64,000 nucleotides of DNA from Hygrophila difformis (taxonomy: Eukaryota > Streptophyta > Magnoliopsida > Lamiales > Acanthaceae). The DNA lies in NCBI GenBank assembly GCA_030278955.1, contig JAOANR010000002.1:21314057-21378056 (forward strand), in the 5' to 3' direction. A model generated the notes under the pieces. The model did no database searches. It worked only from the letters and a program-made list of their open reading frames with translations, and was not told where the DNA came from. The translations under genes were made by a program, and so were the position numbers. Positions 53,921 through 64,000 of this stretch are shown piece by piece. How positions within the stretch are numbered: the first letter of the stretch is position 1; each line of letters starts with the position of its first letter.

Positions 53921-54991
53921 GTGGTGGTGGAGGACACCAGCGTGGTAATTAGGTCGGATGAAAGAAGGGGTAACCGACGTGAGACTGGGAATGGCGGCGA
54001 GTTACCGGAGGAAGCTCAGAGTGTGTGGTCCGGGACCAGGAATGGCAGGGAAACGGAAGGGATGCCTAAGGAACTGGAAAGGGCGCATGGGGAAGAGGAT
54101 CTATTAACTAAAAAGACGGCGAACGTGGCAACAGGCATAAATGATGATCACACTGCCCAAAACCTGGAAAAGGATTCAAATGTCCATGCAAAGGTGGTGG
54201 GCTCGTTTGGAGGAAAAGGGGAAACTGATCGTGGGCTTGATAATATGGCAGTTAGTGGGCTTGAAAAAGATATTGTAATGGACCTTTTGTCCCCACGTGA
54301 AGAGCTTATTGGATGGGTAGGCCCAGATGAAGCCCATGGGGAAATTCGGACTGGAATGTCGGATAAGGACGGAGGTTCAGATAACGACATAGAAAAAGGA
54401 ACTTGCGAAGAGTCTGAGAGCGATATGAGGGACAGGGGACAGATCGAGTCGGCTAGAGAGTCAGTGTGGGAGCGGGAGGAGTGTATGGAGGTCCGAAATC
54501 TTGAGGGATCTGCAACAATTTCACTCGGTAAGGATAGGAGTAATAAGGGGATGATAGCAGATAGCGGGAATTCGGAGGAAAGGGTTTTGGAGACTCCGGC
54601 AGAGGAGTTGTATGCTAACATGGTAGGCGGGGGACAGTCTAATTCTTTGGCGGTCGAAGGTTCCACCTCTCTGGACGAAATTAAGATGGTGGATGAGGCT
54701 ATGGCAAAGATATTATTGGGAAAAATAAGACAGAAGATGCATAGCCGGAGTAGGAGGAACAACAAAGGTACTTCTTCGCGGTCTGGTGGTAGTAAAGGCT
54801 TGGCAAGTGTGGAAGTCGAGGAGAATAAATTTGCTACGTTGGAATTCACTACAATTAGAACGAAAGAAGGTAATAAGTTGGTTGATTTGTCGGAAGTCAA
54901 GGCAGTGTTAGAATTGGCAGAGAGATTGGGGCTGGGGTGGATGAGGGACAGCGCGGAGGTTTGGAGGAGGGTGAGGGAGATGGTTCTGTGA
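53921..54991 (+). pseudogene. LINE ORF1 remnant (N-terminus missing)
   Basis: Open frame of 356 codons with no ATG at its start (GTG codons after the telomeric tract); the first ATG is at 54062 (MPKELERAHGEED). Plant L1 ORF1 proteins normally begin with a DUF4283 RRM-like domain and have a CCHC knuckle; neither is present. What remains is hydrophilic linker, a basic stretch (KMHSRSRRNNKG) and a C-terminal helical segment (AVLELAERLGLGW). It binds RNA in intact relatives. This matches 5' truncation of the element inside ORF1. Confidence 0.75.
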
Positions 54992-55033
54992 GGGTTAGGA
55001 GTTTAGAGGGGTGTGGGGGAGCTCTGTTTTACA

Positions 55034-58000
55034 ATGCGTATTGTCACTTGCAATTTGAGGGGTTTTAATGGGGGAGTGAGAAGGAGGGCTTTAGCGAGGT
55101 TCTGCAGGAAGATAAAGCCTATGATTATGTGTCTTCAAGAAACTAAAATGAGTGGGGTAAGGGATAGACTACTTCATAGGATATGGGGTTCGGCAGGGAT
55201 TGATTTTTGTTGCCAACCGGCAATGGGGAGTGCGGGTGGCTTGTTGATAATTTGGGATTCCAGTAGATGCGCGCTGAGTGTGGTAGACAGGGGTCATCAT
55301 TTTCTGTGGGTTAGAGGGGAAATTCGTGGGTTGGAGGGGGTAGTCAATCTAGTATGTGTTCATGCACCGAATGACCGCCGGGCTCGGGAGGATTTATGGA
55401 GACTACTAGGGGATAGTTGTGATACAGGGAACGGGGAACTCTGGTGCTTAGCAGGGGATTTCAACGCCACAACATCGGAGGTGGAAAGAGTGGGGGTGAG
55501 TGTCGACCCAGGTTCGGATAGGGAATTCAGGAGATTTATTAATAATTTAGGATTGGTTGATCTTCCAATGGAGGCGGGAAGCTTCACTTGGGTCGGGCGA
55601 GGGGGCAGGGCGCTAAGTAGGTTAGATAGGTTTTTGCTATCACCCGGATGGCTATGTATTGGGGGGGAGTTGGTGCAGAAGAGATGCGAATCTATCTTAT
55701 CGGACCACTACCCGGTCAGTTTAGAAGTAGGGGAAAAATCGTGGGGCCCCAAACCATTTCGATTTTATAATTACTGGGTAGAAGTCAAAGGATTCAAAGA
55801 ATTGGTTGGGGAGGTGTGGGGCTCGGAGGGTGGCGGCATTAGAGGAGCTAAGGGTTGTGAGTTGTTAGCTAAACTGAGGGCTCTGAAGAAAAAGATCAGG
55901 GATTGGGAGGGTTATGGGGCTTCGGATTTGGAGAGTCGCACGCAGCAAATACTGGCAGAATTGAGGGATATGGACGATAGGATACTGGTGGATGGGGGTG
56001 ATGACGGGATCAGGATAGTTTGGTCTGAAAAAAGAAGGGAGCTGCATAAACTAATGTTGGCTGAGGAGAGGAGATGGGCACAGAAATCAAGGGTGAGGTG
56101 GATTAAAGAAGGGGACCAAAACACGAGATATTTCCATGCAGTCACTGCTATGCATAGACGTAAAAATCACATTGGGGTTATTGTTCGAGAAGGAGTTGTG
56201 ATTGAAGAGCCTAGGGAGATCAAGAAGTTGGCATTTGAGTTCTTCAAGAAAACATTTAAAAAGTCGTTTCAGGTTGTTTTCCAGGTGAATAATATTGGAT
56301 TACCAAGACTGGAGGAGATCAATGTGGGCCATCTGGAGAGGTCATTCTCTGAAGAAGAGGTTAGGGAGGCTATTTGGAGTTGTGACGGCAATAGGGCACC
56401 CGGGCCGGACGGATTCAATATTGAATTCATTAAGAAGTTTTGGGGAGTGGTGAAGACAGATGTTATGAAGGCATTCTGGAGACTGGAGTCCGAGGGCAAA
56501 ATTGCTAAGGAAGTGGGGGGATCATTTATTGTGCTTATTCCCAAAGTAGAGAACCCGAAGGATTTCAGTCAATATCGACCAATTTCTTTGGTAGGATGTT
56601 TATATAAGGTGATTGCTAAAGTGTTGGCGCGTAGGCTTCAAGAGGTCGTTGGTGGATTGGTGGGGCAAACCCAAATGGCCTTTGTGAGGGGTAGGCAAAT
56701 TTTGGATGGCGTTCTTGTGGCGGCTGAGGTCATTCAGACAACACAAAAAGCCGGTAGAAGGGGGTTTGTAATAAAGTTAGATTTCGCTAAAGCCTACGAC
56801 AACGTGTCTTGGGAGGCACTTATCAATATATTGGAGGCTATGGGATTCGGGAGGAGGTGGATTTCTTGGATAAAGGAGTGCATTGGGACAGCTTCCGCGG
56901 CTGTGTTGATCAATGGATCCGCAACAGAATTCTTTAAATTGGAAAAGGGTTTGAGACAAGGGGATCCTCTTTCCCCGTATTTATTTGTGTTGGTTGTAGA
57001 ACTATTAAACTGTCTACTATCTAAGGCAGCTGGAATGAACATGTTGGCAGGTTTAGAGTCTGGGGAGGGAGGACCGATCATAACTCATCTACAATACGCG
57101 GACGATACAATACTCTTTTGCAAGGGCGAGTTATCACAGGTTCTGATTATCAAAAGAATATTGTGCTGCTTATCGCTGGCTACTGGACTCAAGATTAATT
57201 TTAGTAAGAGTAGTATATATGGCATTAACTGCCTGGAGGACAGTGTTAAAGAAGCGGCTAATGTTCTTGGGTGTGGAGTGGGGTTGTGGCCTTTAACATA
57301 TCTAGGCATTCCTATTGGGGGCAGGGTGAACAGCATGGGAATCTGGCAACCAATTATTAATCGAGTAGAGAAAAGGCTAGCGGGATGGAAGGGGAGGCTG
57401 TTAAGTCAGGCGGGGAGGCTATGTTTAATAAAGTCGGTTCTAAATAGCCTTCCCGTATATTTCCTATCAATGTTTAAGGTCCCTCAAGGAGTGGCTGCTC
57501 AGTTGGAGAAACTTAAAAGGCAATTCTTTTGGAACGAATGGGAGGGTGTGAGAAGATTACACACTATTTGTTGGGAAAGGGTGTGTAGACATAAAGGGGC
57601 AGGGGGTCTAGGAATTTGGAACACAGTTAAGTTCAATGATGCTTTACTTTATAAATGGAGATGGCGATTTGGAAGAGAAGATACATTATGGACATCTGTC
57701 ATTAATCATAAATATTATGGAAATCAAAAACCTTTGATTCCGGGAGTGAGGCAGGAAAGATCATTATGGGGCAGGATTACTGCTACATGGCAGGAGGTTG
57801 AAAGGTCGGAAGCTGGTGGCGAGCTGAAAATTCTGGTGGGAGATGGAACGGAGGTTAGCTTTTGGCATGATGTGTGGGTGCTTGAAGAGAGACCATTAAA
57901 GTATCTCTTCCCTAGAATATTTGCTTTAGCTAGGATTAAGGATGGGAGGATCAAGGATTATGGGAAATGGGATGGTTTTGTGTGGAAGTGGCAGATTGAA

Positions 58001-59179
58001 TTAAGAAGAACGTTATTCGACTGGGAGCTCGAAGGTTGGTCTAAGTTAATGAATTCACTAGGGCGGATCAGACTCAATAAGTTGCTAAAAGACAAGGCCA
58101 TATGGAAAAAAGATAGCGCTGGTAGGTACACACCTAAAGCTTGCTGGAGGCGGGAAGGTGATAGGGATGAAAAGCAGGTGTGGAACTATATCTGGGGGCT
58201 GAAGATTCCAGCCAAGGTGAAGCTTTTGGGGTGGAAGGTGGCAAATTACGCCCTGCCAGTGAAAGAATTTTTGGTCAGGAGAGGGTGCCTAAGCCCAACT
58301 AATGCAGACTGCCCAATGTGTTCGAGAGAAGAAGAATCTAATGATCATCTGTTTGTTCGATGTGAATTTGCAGGGGGGTTATGGTATAAAGGGGCAGCGG
58401 CGTTTAACCAGACATGGGTCCAACCGGGAAGGGTTATTGACTTGCTAGCTTGGTGGTTCGACACGAGACCAAGGACGGGAAGCAAAGAGATATGGAACTT
58501 GACGGCTATGGCCATATTATGGACTATATGGAAATATCGAAATGAAGCTGTTTTCAATGCTAAAAGGGTGGATCTTGTCACAGTGCAGGAAGAAATCAAA
58601 TGGAAAGTTTGCTTGTGGTGGCAAAGTTTCAATACGGGTACTATGGAGGGAGTACAGGGACTGGAAATCAGTTTCCCTATGGGCTTTAATAGTTACAGTG
58701 TTGGGGCAACTAGAGGTAGCAGACGCGGACTTGTGTGGGAAAGGCCGGAGGAGGGCTGGTGGAAGATTAACTCAGATGGATCTTCCTTCGGCAATCCAGG
58801 TCCGGCTGGAGTGGGTGGAGTCATCCGGGATGATACGGGCAAAGTCATCTTCGTACTGTCGGATCACATAGGGTACGCGGACTCGACTATGGCTGAGGTT
58901 ATGGCAATAAACCGGATATGTATGGCCATAATAAGAGATCAGGGATATCCACTGGGCCGGATTATTTTTGAGTGCGACTCTGTGAATGTAGTAAAGTGGC
59001 TATTAGATCCGGAAGCCTCCCCATGGCGACTACGGGACAAACTGGGACCAATCACAGAAATAATGAAACACGCTGGAATGGTGAGAGTGAGGCATATTCT
59101 AAGAGAGCGTAATAGTCTGGCTGACTATTGGGCAAGAAAGGGAGCCGGACGAAATGGGAAAGTTGAGGAGTGGTTCTAA
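55034..59179 (+). CDS. LINE ORF2: endonuclease, reverse transcriptase, zf-RVT, RNase H
   Basis: 1381 residues, start ATG 55034 (MRIVTCNLRGFNGG); the frame is open 7 codons upstream without ATG. Apurinic-type endonuclease first (LQETKMSG, AGDFNAT, SDHYPV, about residues 1-235). Reverse transcriptase with NRAPGPDGFN, FVIKLDFAKAYDNVSWE, GLRQGDPLSPYLF and catalytic QYADDTILF (about 450-720). Then a zf-RVT region with CPMCSREEESNDHLFVRC, and a C-terminal RNase H (INSDGSSFGNPGPAG, AEVMAI, FECDSVNVV, HILRERNSLADYWARKGA). All catalytic motifs are present and no stop interrupts the frame. ORF2 starts 42 bp after the ORF1 stop in another frame. It could supply activity in trans to other copies. Confidence 0.95.
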   Translation: MRIVTCNLRGFNGGVRRRALARFCRKIKPMIMCLQETKMSGVRDRLLHRIWGSAGIDFCCQPAMGSAGGLLIIWDSSRCALSVVDRGHHFLWVRGEIRGLEGVVNLVCVHAPNDRRAREDLWRLLGDSCDTGNGELWCLAGDFNATTSEVERVGVSVDPGSDREFRRFINNLGLVDLPMEAGSFTWVGRGGRALSRLDRFLLSPGWLCIGGELVQKRCESILSDHYPVSLEVGEKSWGPKPFRFYNYWVEVKGFKELVGEVWGSEGGGIRGAKGCELLAKLRALKKKIRDWEGYGASDLESRTQQILAELRDMDDRILVDGGDDGIRIVWSEKRRELHKLMLAEERRWAQKSRVRWIKEGDQNTRYFHAVTAMHRRKNHIGVIVREGVVIEEPREIKKLAFEFFKKTFKKSFQVVFQVNNIGLPRLEEINVGHLERSFSEEEVREAIWSCDGNRAPGPDGFNIEFIKKFWGVVKTDVMKAFWRLESEGKIAKEVGGSFIVLIPKVENPKDFSQYRPISLVGCLYKVIAKVLARRLQEVVGGLVGQTQMAFVRGRQILDGVLVAAEVIQTTQKAGRRGFVIKLDFAKAYDNVSWEALINILEAMGFGRRWISWIKECIGTASAAVLINGSATEFFKLEKGLRQGDPLSPYLFVLVVELLNCLLSKAAGMNMLAGLESGEGGPIITHLQYADDTILFCKGELSQVLIIKRILCCLSLATGLKINFSKSSIYGINCLEDSVKEAANVLGCGVGLWPLTYLGIPIGGRVNSMGIWQPIINRVEKRLAGWKGRLLSQAGRLCLIKSVLNSLPVYFLSMFKVPQGVAAQLEKLKRQFFWNEWEGVRRLHTICWERVCRHKGAGGLGIWNTVKFNDALLYKWRWRFGREDTLWTSVINHKYYGNQKPLIPGVRQERSLWGRITATWQEVERSEAGGELKILVGDGTEVSFWHDVWVLEERPLKYLFPRIFALARIKDGRIKDYGKWDGFVWKWQIELRRTLFDWELEGWSKLMNSLGRIRLNKLLKDKAIWKKDSAGRYTPKACWRREGDRDEKQVWNYIWGLKIPAKVKLLGWKVANYALPVKEFLVRRGCLSPTNADCPMCSREEESNDHLFVRCEFAGGLWYKGAAAFNQTWVQPGRVIDLLAWWFDTRPRTGSKEIWNLTAMAILWTIWKYRNEAVFNAKRVDLVTVQEEIKWKVCLWWQSFNTGTMEGVQGLEISFPMGFNSYSVGATRGSRRGLVWERPEEGWWKINSDGSSFGNPGPAGVGGVIRDDTGKVIFVLSDHIGYADSTMAEVMAINRICMAIIRDQGYPLGRIIFECDSVNVVKWLLDPEASPWRLRDKLGPITEIMKHAGMVRVRHILRERNSLADYWARKGAGRNGKVEEWF

Positions 59180-61325
59180 AATCTGTTGGGACATGGACTG
59201 CTTCGAAAGGGCGGAACAGAGCTGCAATTAAAATTGATACATGTGTAATCTGTGTGGTCGGATGTGGTGTGAAGGATGGATTGATGAATTAATGATCCTA
59301 TTGCAAAATGGAGGCTGGAGTCATAGATGGGATCCTGAAGGTGCTCAGTCATGCTGGTACTGTGAGGGATCAACACATTGGGAGGGAATGAAATGTTGTC
59401 GAACCATCGGGCGGAGAGAGGGGATAATGGCGAAGGACAAACTGAGGCCTGGCTTTAAATATGCCTGATACAACAGTGGGGTGGCGGAACAATTTTGAGC
59501 TGCAAGACAGACTTGTTGAATCCTTTGGAATGTGCTGATACCAGACTGGCTCCCTAACCTGTTTTAAGAATAACTTGTTATGTGTTTGTTTTTTTTCAGG
59601 TCATCTCTTACTGTGGGCGCTTCGCGAGGCCCGACGGCGGGATTACTTCGGGGCAGTGCTGTGGTCATCTCTTACTGTGGGTGGTACCTGGTACAACTAT
59701 GAACAGAGAGTGTGCAAGATAAGCTGGAAGGAAACCAATCTCAGTACAGCACACAGTGAGCCTCAGACAAGTCAAACTGGTTAGTAATTGGTTAGTAATA
59801 TTGGGGGGTCATTATTGGAGTTCCTGAAATTGTTTCAATTATACATGTTGAGCCTGCACATGTTCAGTTCAATGCCTCGTAAACGAATAGGGCGGCAGGT
59901 TACAACATTTTGGATCTTAAAATTATATCCATTTCCATTTGCCCCGAGAGCTGAGCATTTAGCCGAATTGCCAAATTCCTTCCCCCCTCTTACTTGCCCT
60001 GCGAAATCTGCCTCTGTAACCTTTGCCTGATATTGTCAATTGTCCCTCGCACTATAAAAAGAAACCTGGAGTTGCCGGTTAATGCTCATATGGAAAACTC
60101 CACCGCTGTTGCAATTTGTCTGTTGGGAACTTAGATATGTTGGTATGTTGTAAGAGTGGGAGGGTGAGTTTTCCTATGGAAGGAAATGGGTGGGATATGG
60201 TTGGAATTGGGTTGTGATGATTTATTCGGGGTGATGTCTTTCTCGACCTTGGTATTGGCATGATTAAAAAAAAAAAAGAAAAAAAAAGAAGTAGAAAAAA
60301 GAAGAAAATAAATCTATTCTTCCAAAAAAAAAAAAAAAATTGCGTTGAGGGGTGTTGTCATTCTCAACCTTGGTGTTGTGAATTAATTCTCATGCTACAT
60401 TTGGTGTCTCAGTAGTACCTCCCCTATTTACTAGAACATGAGTTGAGGGGATTGGGCTTCTTGGCTGTAAGGATTGGATTTTAGGGAGGTTGTATTTGGG
60501 TTGTCTTCACTGTTGTCTATATACCAGAAAGTAGTGGCTCAATCTTAGAATGAGCTGGTTACCTCCTGCAGTATTTTTTGGTCTTGCAACTAAGGTGTGA
60601 GTTTTGCTGTGAGCATTTATTGGCAAATCCTTCTTTCCCGTTACTATTAAACCACTCCATCAACATTGGCTTTGCCTTGTTCCTGTACCATTAAACCACT
60701 CCATCACCATTGACTTTATCTTGATCCATTAAACCACTCCATCACCATCCGCCTTATGCGTTGAGGCTTTGATCTTGAATGTTGTTGCAGGGGAAGGTGT
60801 TGCTTGAAACAATTGTAGGGAACTATCAATCGAGAATCATTAATTGAGAAGCGCTTATCGACCGGAGACGTTGAGAGGGGATCCTGAGGTCAGAGAACGT
60901 TGCTGTAGTAGATGGCGTTCGAATTCGTTTCATTATGCTGTCGATCATCTTGGGATGAGGGTCACTGGTAATGCCAAAGATTCTGACAAGGGACAAAGCG
61001 GAGACTGTTTGGGGCATATGACTAAATGAGTTGCGTCAAAACATTTGAACGTTGATACGAATATCATTTCAAGTGAATGCCGTTGCTGTATATCAATAAG
61101 GCGGCTGCTGTCCTATGAGGGTGTTGTTCACATTTCACAATTCTGCTTGGCATGCTAATTTGTAGTGTCATGTATGCCTGTCGTAGTGTGTATTCTTGCC
61201 TTAGCATAGCAATGATGAAGGCTGTGGTTGGGGTAGGTTTGGTGTATTGCTGTGGGGTATGTAACCCATAAACCTCGGTTGGAGTATACCTTATGGAATT
61301 ATATCAATTTTTCCTCAAAAAAAAA
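59180..61325 (+). other. LINE 3' region with two A-rich tracts
   Basis: 2.1 kb without a long ORF. An A/G-rich tract and an A run lie at 60264-60338; the sequence just before (GGGGTGATGTCTTTCTCGACC) and after (GGGGTGTTGTCATTCTCAACC) are degenerate copies of each other. Three copies of TTAAACCACTCCATCA occur at about 60648-60745. GGTCATCTCTTACTGTGGG is repeated at about 59598 and 59662. The final tail is ATTTTTCCTC plus A run. It may be an ordinary long 3' UTR or include sequence picked up beyond an earlier poly(A) site. Confidence 0.6.
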
Positions 61326-61341
61326 AATTACTACATAAATG

Positions 61342-61814
61342 AAATGTGAGATTCTTGAGAAGTCTGTTTCCCTCCAATAGGAACAGTACAATTGAATCAT
61401 GTTTTGACTATTATTTTCATATCCGTAATGTTTAATAATTGTCTGCTATATATGACTAGTGTTGAAGCTGCGCCAAAATGTCAATGAGGTGCAATTAACA
61501 TGGTCATCTACAGCCATGAAACATCCACACCAAGGTCAACTTCATTGCTCGCATCATATTCCATATGTTGAATTTGGTAATTAGTATTTTCGATTTTATA
61601 GAACATCTTGTAATAAGCATTTTCTTCTCATTTGTTTGTAGCTTCAATTTTATTTGGATGCCATTTTTAGTGCTAGGATGCATTTGGTAATTAGCACTTT
61701 CAATTTAACACTCACTTTAGACGCAATTTCATGCATATTACTTATCAGACCATGACCAAGTTTAACATATTTTCTTCTCACCCACACCCAAAAGATTTCT
61801 AGTGTATATATATA
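61342..61814. other. AT-rich flank right of the LINE
   Basis: No gene or element recognised. Confidence 0.5.
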
Positions 61815-62059
61815 CTTCCTCCGTTTTTTTTTTTTAAGTGTAACGTTTCTCATTTGCACGTATGCCTATGCACATTTTCAACGATTACTAACTCAAATTC
61901 GGAGGGAGTATATTTTGTCTTCTATAAGATGAACGAATCCAACAAGACATCACTTGGCTATATTTTGTCTCATATAACTATAACAAAAATAGAAGTCAAA
62001 GTGCTACGATGAATAGTAAAAAAAGTCAAAGCGTTACACTTTTAAAAAAATGGAGGGAG
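61815..62059. mobile_element. Stowaway-like MITE
   Basis: 245 bp, CTTCCTCCGTTTTTT ... AAAAAATGGAGGGAG, flanked by TA. GTGTAACG near the left is matched by CGTTACAC near the right, extending the inverted ends. Confidence 0.8.
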
Positions 62060-62169
62060 TATATCTCAGAATACGTTTAGGAACAGTTAACTACTACTAC
62101 TACTAATACTACTACTACTAACTAAATTTTTTATAAAAATGTTAGGGCACATAATTCTAGCAAATAATT

Positions 62170-62339
62170 GGGGTGTTTGGCAAAATAATTATTTTGAATC
62201 AACTCATTTGTGAGACAAAATAACTTAAAACGGTGTTCAATCAGCTCTTTTTTAATTTGCTGCAAGGAGTAACATTTTGAGTAATTTGACTAATTCGCTA
62301 TTCACATAATCAGTTAACATCTAATTGCCAAACATGACC
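62170..62339. mobile_element. Small MITE with GGxxTGTTTGGCAA ends
   Basis: About 170 bp from GGGGTGTTTGGCAA to TTGCCAAACATGACC. Inverted ends of this type occur in Harbinger (Tourist-like) and some hAT MITEs. The target duplication is unclear. Confidence 0.55.
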
Positions 62340-62545
62340 AATACATTTTAATTAATTATTTTTTTAATATCCATCTATATATTAAAATTAAATCTTATTT
62401 ATCTAAAATATTCCTTCCAAATATTTATAACTTTCCACTGCTAGAAAATATTTTTCTATCACTCTCTATTTAATCAATGAAAATAACTCATTCTTTAAAA
62501 CATTCTTACAATTTTCATTTAATTCATGTCAAATTTTAATATCTA

Positions 62546-62802
62546 CTCCCTTCATCCCAGCAGAAACGTCTTGATTGACTTTTTGATACTGTTTATTATT
62601 CAACTTTGACTCAATATATTGTAAATATATATTTAAAAAAAATAGTCGAGTCCGGTCTTGTTAGATTCGTCTAATCGTGTAGCTTTAGAATAAATATTTT
62701 ACATAATTTTTAGTTGTATATATTTTGAAATATTAACGATTAAAAAGTGCATTGGATTGTGTACAGAAATCAAACAGGCCATGTTAAGTGGGACAGATGG
62801 AG
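62546..62802. mobile_element. MITE of the 40051/41249 family
   Basis: 257 bp, CTCCCTTCATCCCAGC ... GGGACAGATGGAG, flanked by TA, with the internal landmarks TTCAACTTTGACTCA and TCTTGTTAGATTCGTCTA. Confidence 0.8.
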
Positions 62803-62886
62803 TACTAAATAGTTCCATTAAATTATTATTTTTTATATTAAATTAATTTTTTTCTAAGAAAGATATTATATCTGAACTTACTGGGT

Positions 62887-63216
62887 ATCACACTCCTCAA
62901 GATGATATTCATTTCGAAAATGAAGAGATACCAAGTAGGTACGTATGACTCTGATACCATGTTAGAAAGTGATGGATATGGAGTTTCAATCCAAAATCAA
63001 TTGGTAATAGGTGGAGTGACACATGCCCATATAAATAAGGGGGCATCCCAACATATATGGAATGTGACATATTTTAACACCCATCATTGAGATGATATTC
63101 GTCTCGAAAATAAAAAGATACCCAACTAGGTATCCATGGCTTTGATACCATGTTAGAAAGGCGATGGATATGAGGTTCCAAATAAAACCTCATATCCATC
63201 TCTTATCTTTCTAACA
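62887..63216 (-). mobile_element. TRIM-like miniature LTR retrotransposon, rearranged
   Basis: A complete 120 bp LTR (62960-63079; plus strand TGTTAGAAAG ... TTTTAACA) lies between two short internal segments that are copies of each other (ending at 62959 and 63150). Each ends in a PBS complement: ACTCTGATACCA (62948-62959) and GCTTTGATACCA (63139-63150, one change). Orientation is minus. No coding capacity, as in TRIMs. At 63151-63216 an LTR start is joined to an inverted LTR end, giving a hairpin with arms of about 25 bp. Confidence 0.7.
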
Positions 63217-63423
63217 ATTTGAAATGAGTTAAACAATATATCAATCACCACACATGTAGCATTAGTGGAAGAATTTAAAATGAAATTGAAATACACACCT
63301 CTAATTTTCTACATAATTTGGATACATTTAAAAGGGAAGAATATAAAATTCATTCTCCAAATCACCTTTGAAATCCAAATCCATCCCTTATAGATAGGAA
63401 ATGCATGCCGTGAAGCTAGTAAT

Positions 63424-64000
63424 CCTTAGGGGTGAGTCGGTAGGGTATACCGAAATTCTTTTGTCATACCGTATACGTACCAAAATTTACAGTATACGGT
63501 AGGGTATGAAAATTTTGGTACCGATGTCGTACCGAAACCTTCGGTATACTGAAGATTTAGGCATGAAATATTTTCATATTGTTACCATACCAACCTTCGG
63601 TAACTCATGTATATATCGATATACCGAACATTTGGTACATACCGACATACCAATATTCCGGTATATACCGGCATATCGGTATCGCAGTATATACTGACAT
63701 GCCGAATATTCGGTACATACTGGCATACCTATATATAGAGTTGAATATGTAAAATTATGTAAATTATATATGTTTTTCGGTAAGTTCGATATATACCGAT
63801 ATACCAAACCTTCAATACATAAACATACAGGTATCGCGATATATATACCGACATACTAAATATTCGGTATATACCGACATACCGATACTGCGGTATACCG
63901 TTACTGTATACCGAAGTTCGGTACAGTAACAGTATACCGCGGTCGGTATCAAAATAACTATATACCGTTACCATATTAAAATTTACGGTACGCTATCATA
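63424..64000. mobile_element. Left end of a palindrome-rich DNA transposon, probably hAT-type
   Basis: It begins near TAGGGGTGAGTCGGTAGGG and then consists of dense, imperfect palindromes built from CGGTAT / ATACCG and GGTATACCG motifs on both strands to the window edge. Subterminal arrays of this kind are typical of hAT elements and their non-autonomous derivatives. The open frames on both strands (63506-63974) are products of the repeat. The other terminus and target duplication are outside the window. Confidence 0.5.

Larger units (their letters stand above)
53881..61325 (+). mobile_element. L1-type LINE, 5'-truncated in ORF1, intact ORF2
   Basis: Bounded by a perfect 16 bp target duplication, AATTACTACATAAATG, at 53865-53880 and 61326-61341, with an A run (11 A) at the 3' end. 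Order: telomere-type repeats (53881-53909), ORF1 remnant, ORF2 55034-59179, 2.1 kb 3' region. L1-type plant LINEs move by target-primed reverse transcription, which gives such duplications, 3' A tails and 5' truncations. An intact 1381-codon ORF2 indicates a young insertion. Confidence 0.93.

Noticed and set aside
63506..63974. Tyr/Ile/Pro-rich open frames on both strands at the right edge
   Set aside because: They are translations of the GGTATACCG palindromes, read equally on both strands.

Overview
This is nuclear DNA of a flowering plant, probably a eudicot. It has spliced genes with short GT-AG introns, Ty3/gypsy and Ty1/copia retrotransposons primed by initiator-tRNA-Met, a plant L1-type LINE, a tRNA-derived SINE, many Stowaway-like MITEs (CTCCCTCC ends, TA target sites) and TTTAGGG telomere-type motifs. 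Species cannot be read from the sequence. Most of the window is transposable elements in nested layers; the host genes visible all lie on the minus strand.

Layout. 1-15473: an old minus-strand LTR retrotransposon (element 3: internal region plus a 3.0 kb LTR), interrupted by a young 11.2 kb Tekay/Del-type chromovirus (element 1, 224-11439; two 2599 bp LTRs about 0.5% apart; 5 bp target duplication GGAAA). 15605-17071: an F-box gene of the At2g35280 type, 3 coding exons. 18668-20771: an 8-exon RPA70-like single-strand DNA-binding protein. 20930-32320: a local tandem duplication whose second copy is split by element 2 (23502-31061, minus strand; target duplication TATAT). Element 2 is a gag-only relative of element 1 that has lost all of pol. 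33314-33892: a small unrecognised gene with a 5' UTR intron and TATA box. 34665-35879: a ZIP zinc/iron transporter with a GC-AG intron. 37166-41489: a direct duplication, several MITEs and a SINE. 42009-51645: a decayed SIRE-type copia element with a broken extra ORF after pol and a cut 3' LTR, abutting a fragment of a Tat/Athila-like element (51646 to about 53300). 53881-61325: a LINE with intact ORF2 and truncated ORF1, a 16 bp target duplication and about four telomeric repeats at its 5' junction. 61342-64000: MITEs, a TRIM-like mini-LTR element and the edge of a palindrome-rich, probably hAT-type, DNA transposon.

How the parts relate. Elements 1 and 2 share LTR ends, PBS, both polypurine tracts and Gag architecture, so element 1 (or active relatives) is the natural source of enzymes for element 2, which keeps only Gag. 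The most unusual signal is in the LTRs of element 2: nine tandem units, each predicted to fold as a tRNA T-arm-like hairpin (loop TTCGATT) with stems that co-vary between units. The same 11-mer is a perfect Pol III B box. It lies about 1 kb downstream of the LTR TATA box, hence in the transcribed leader. Other points to check are the telomeric repeats at the LINE junction, an extra 111-residue leader ORF in element 1, an inverted copy of the primer-binding site in element 2, and clustered CGCG boxes upstream of the TATA box in LTRs of unrelated lineages.
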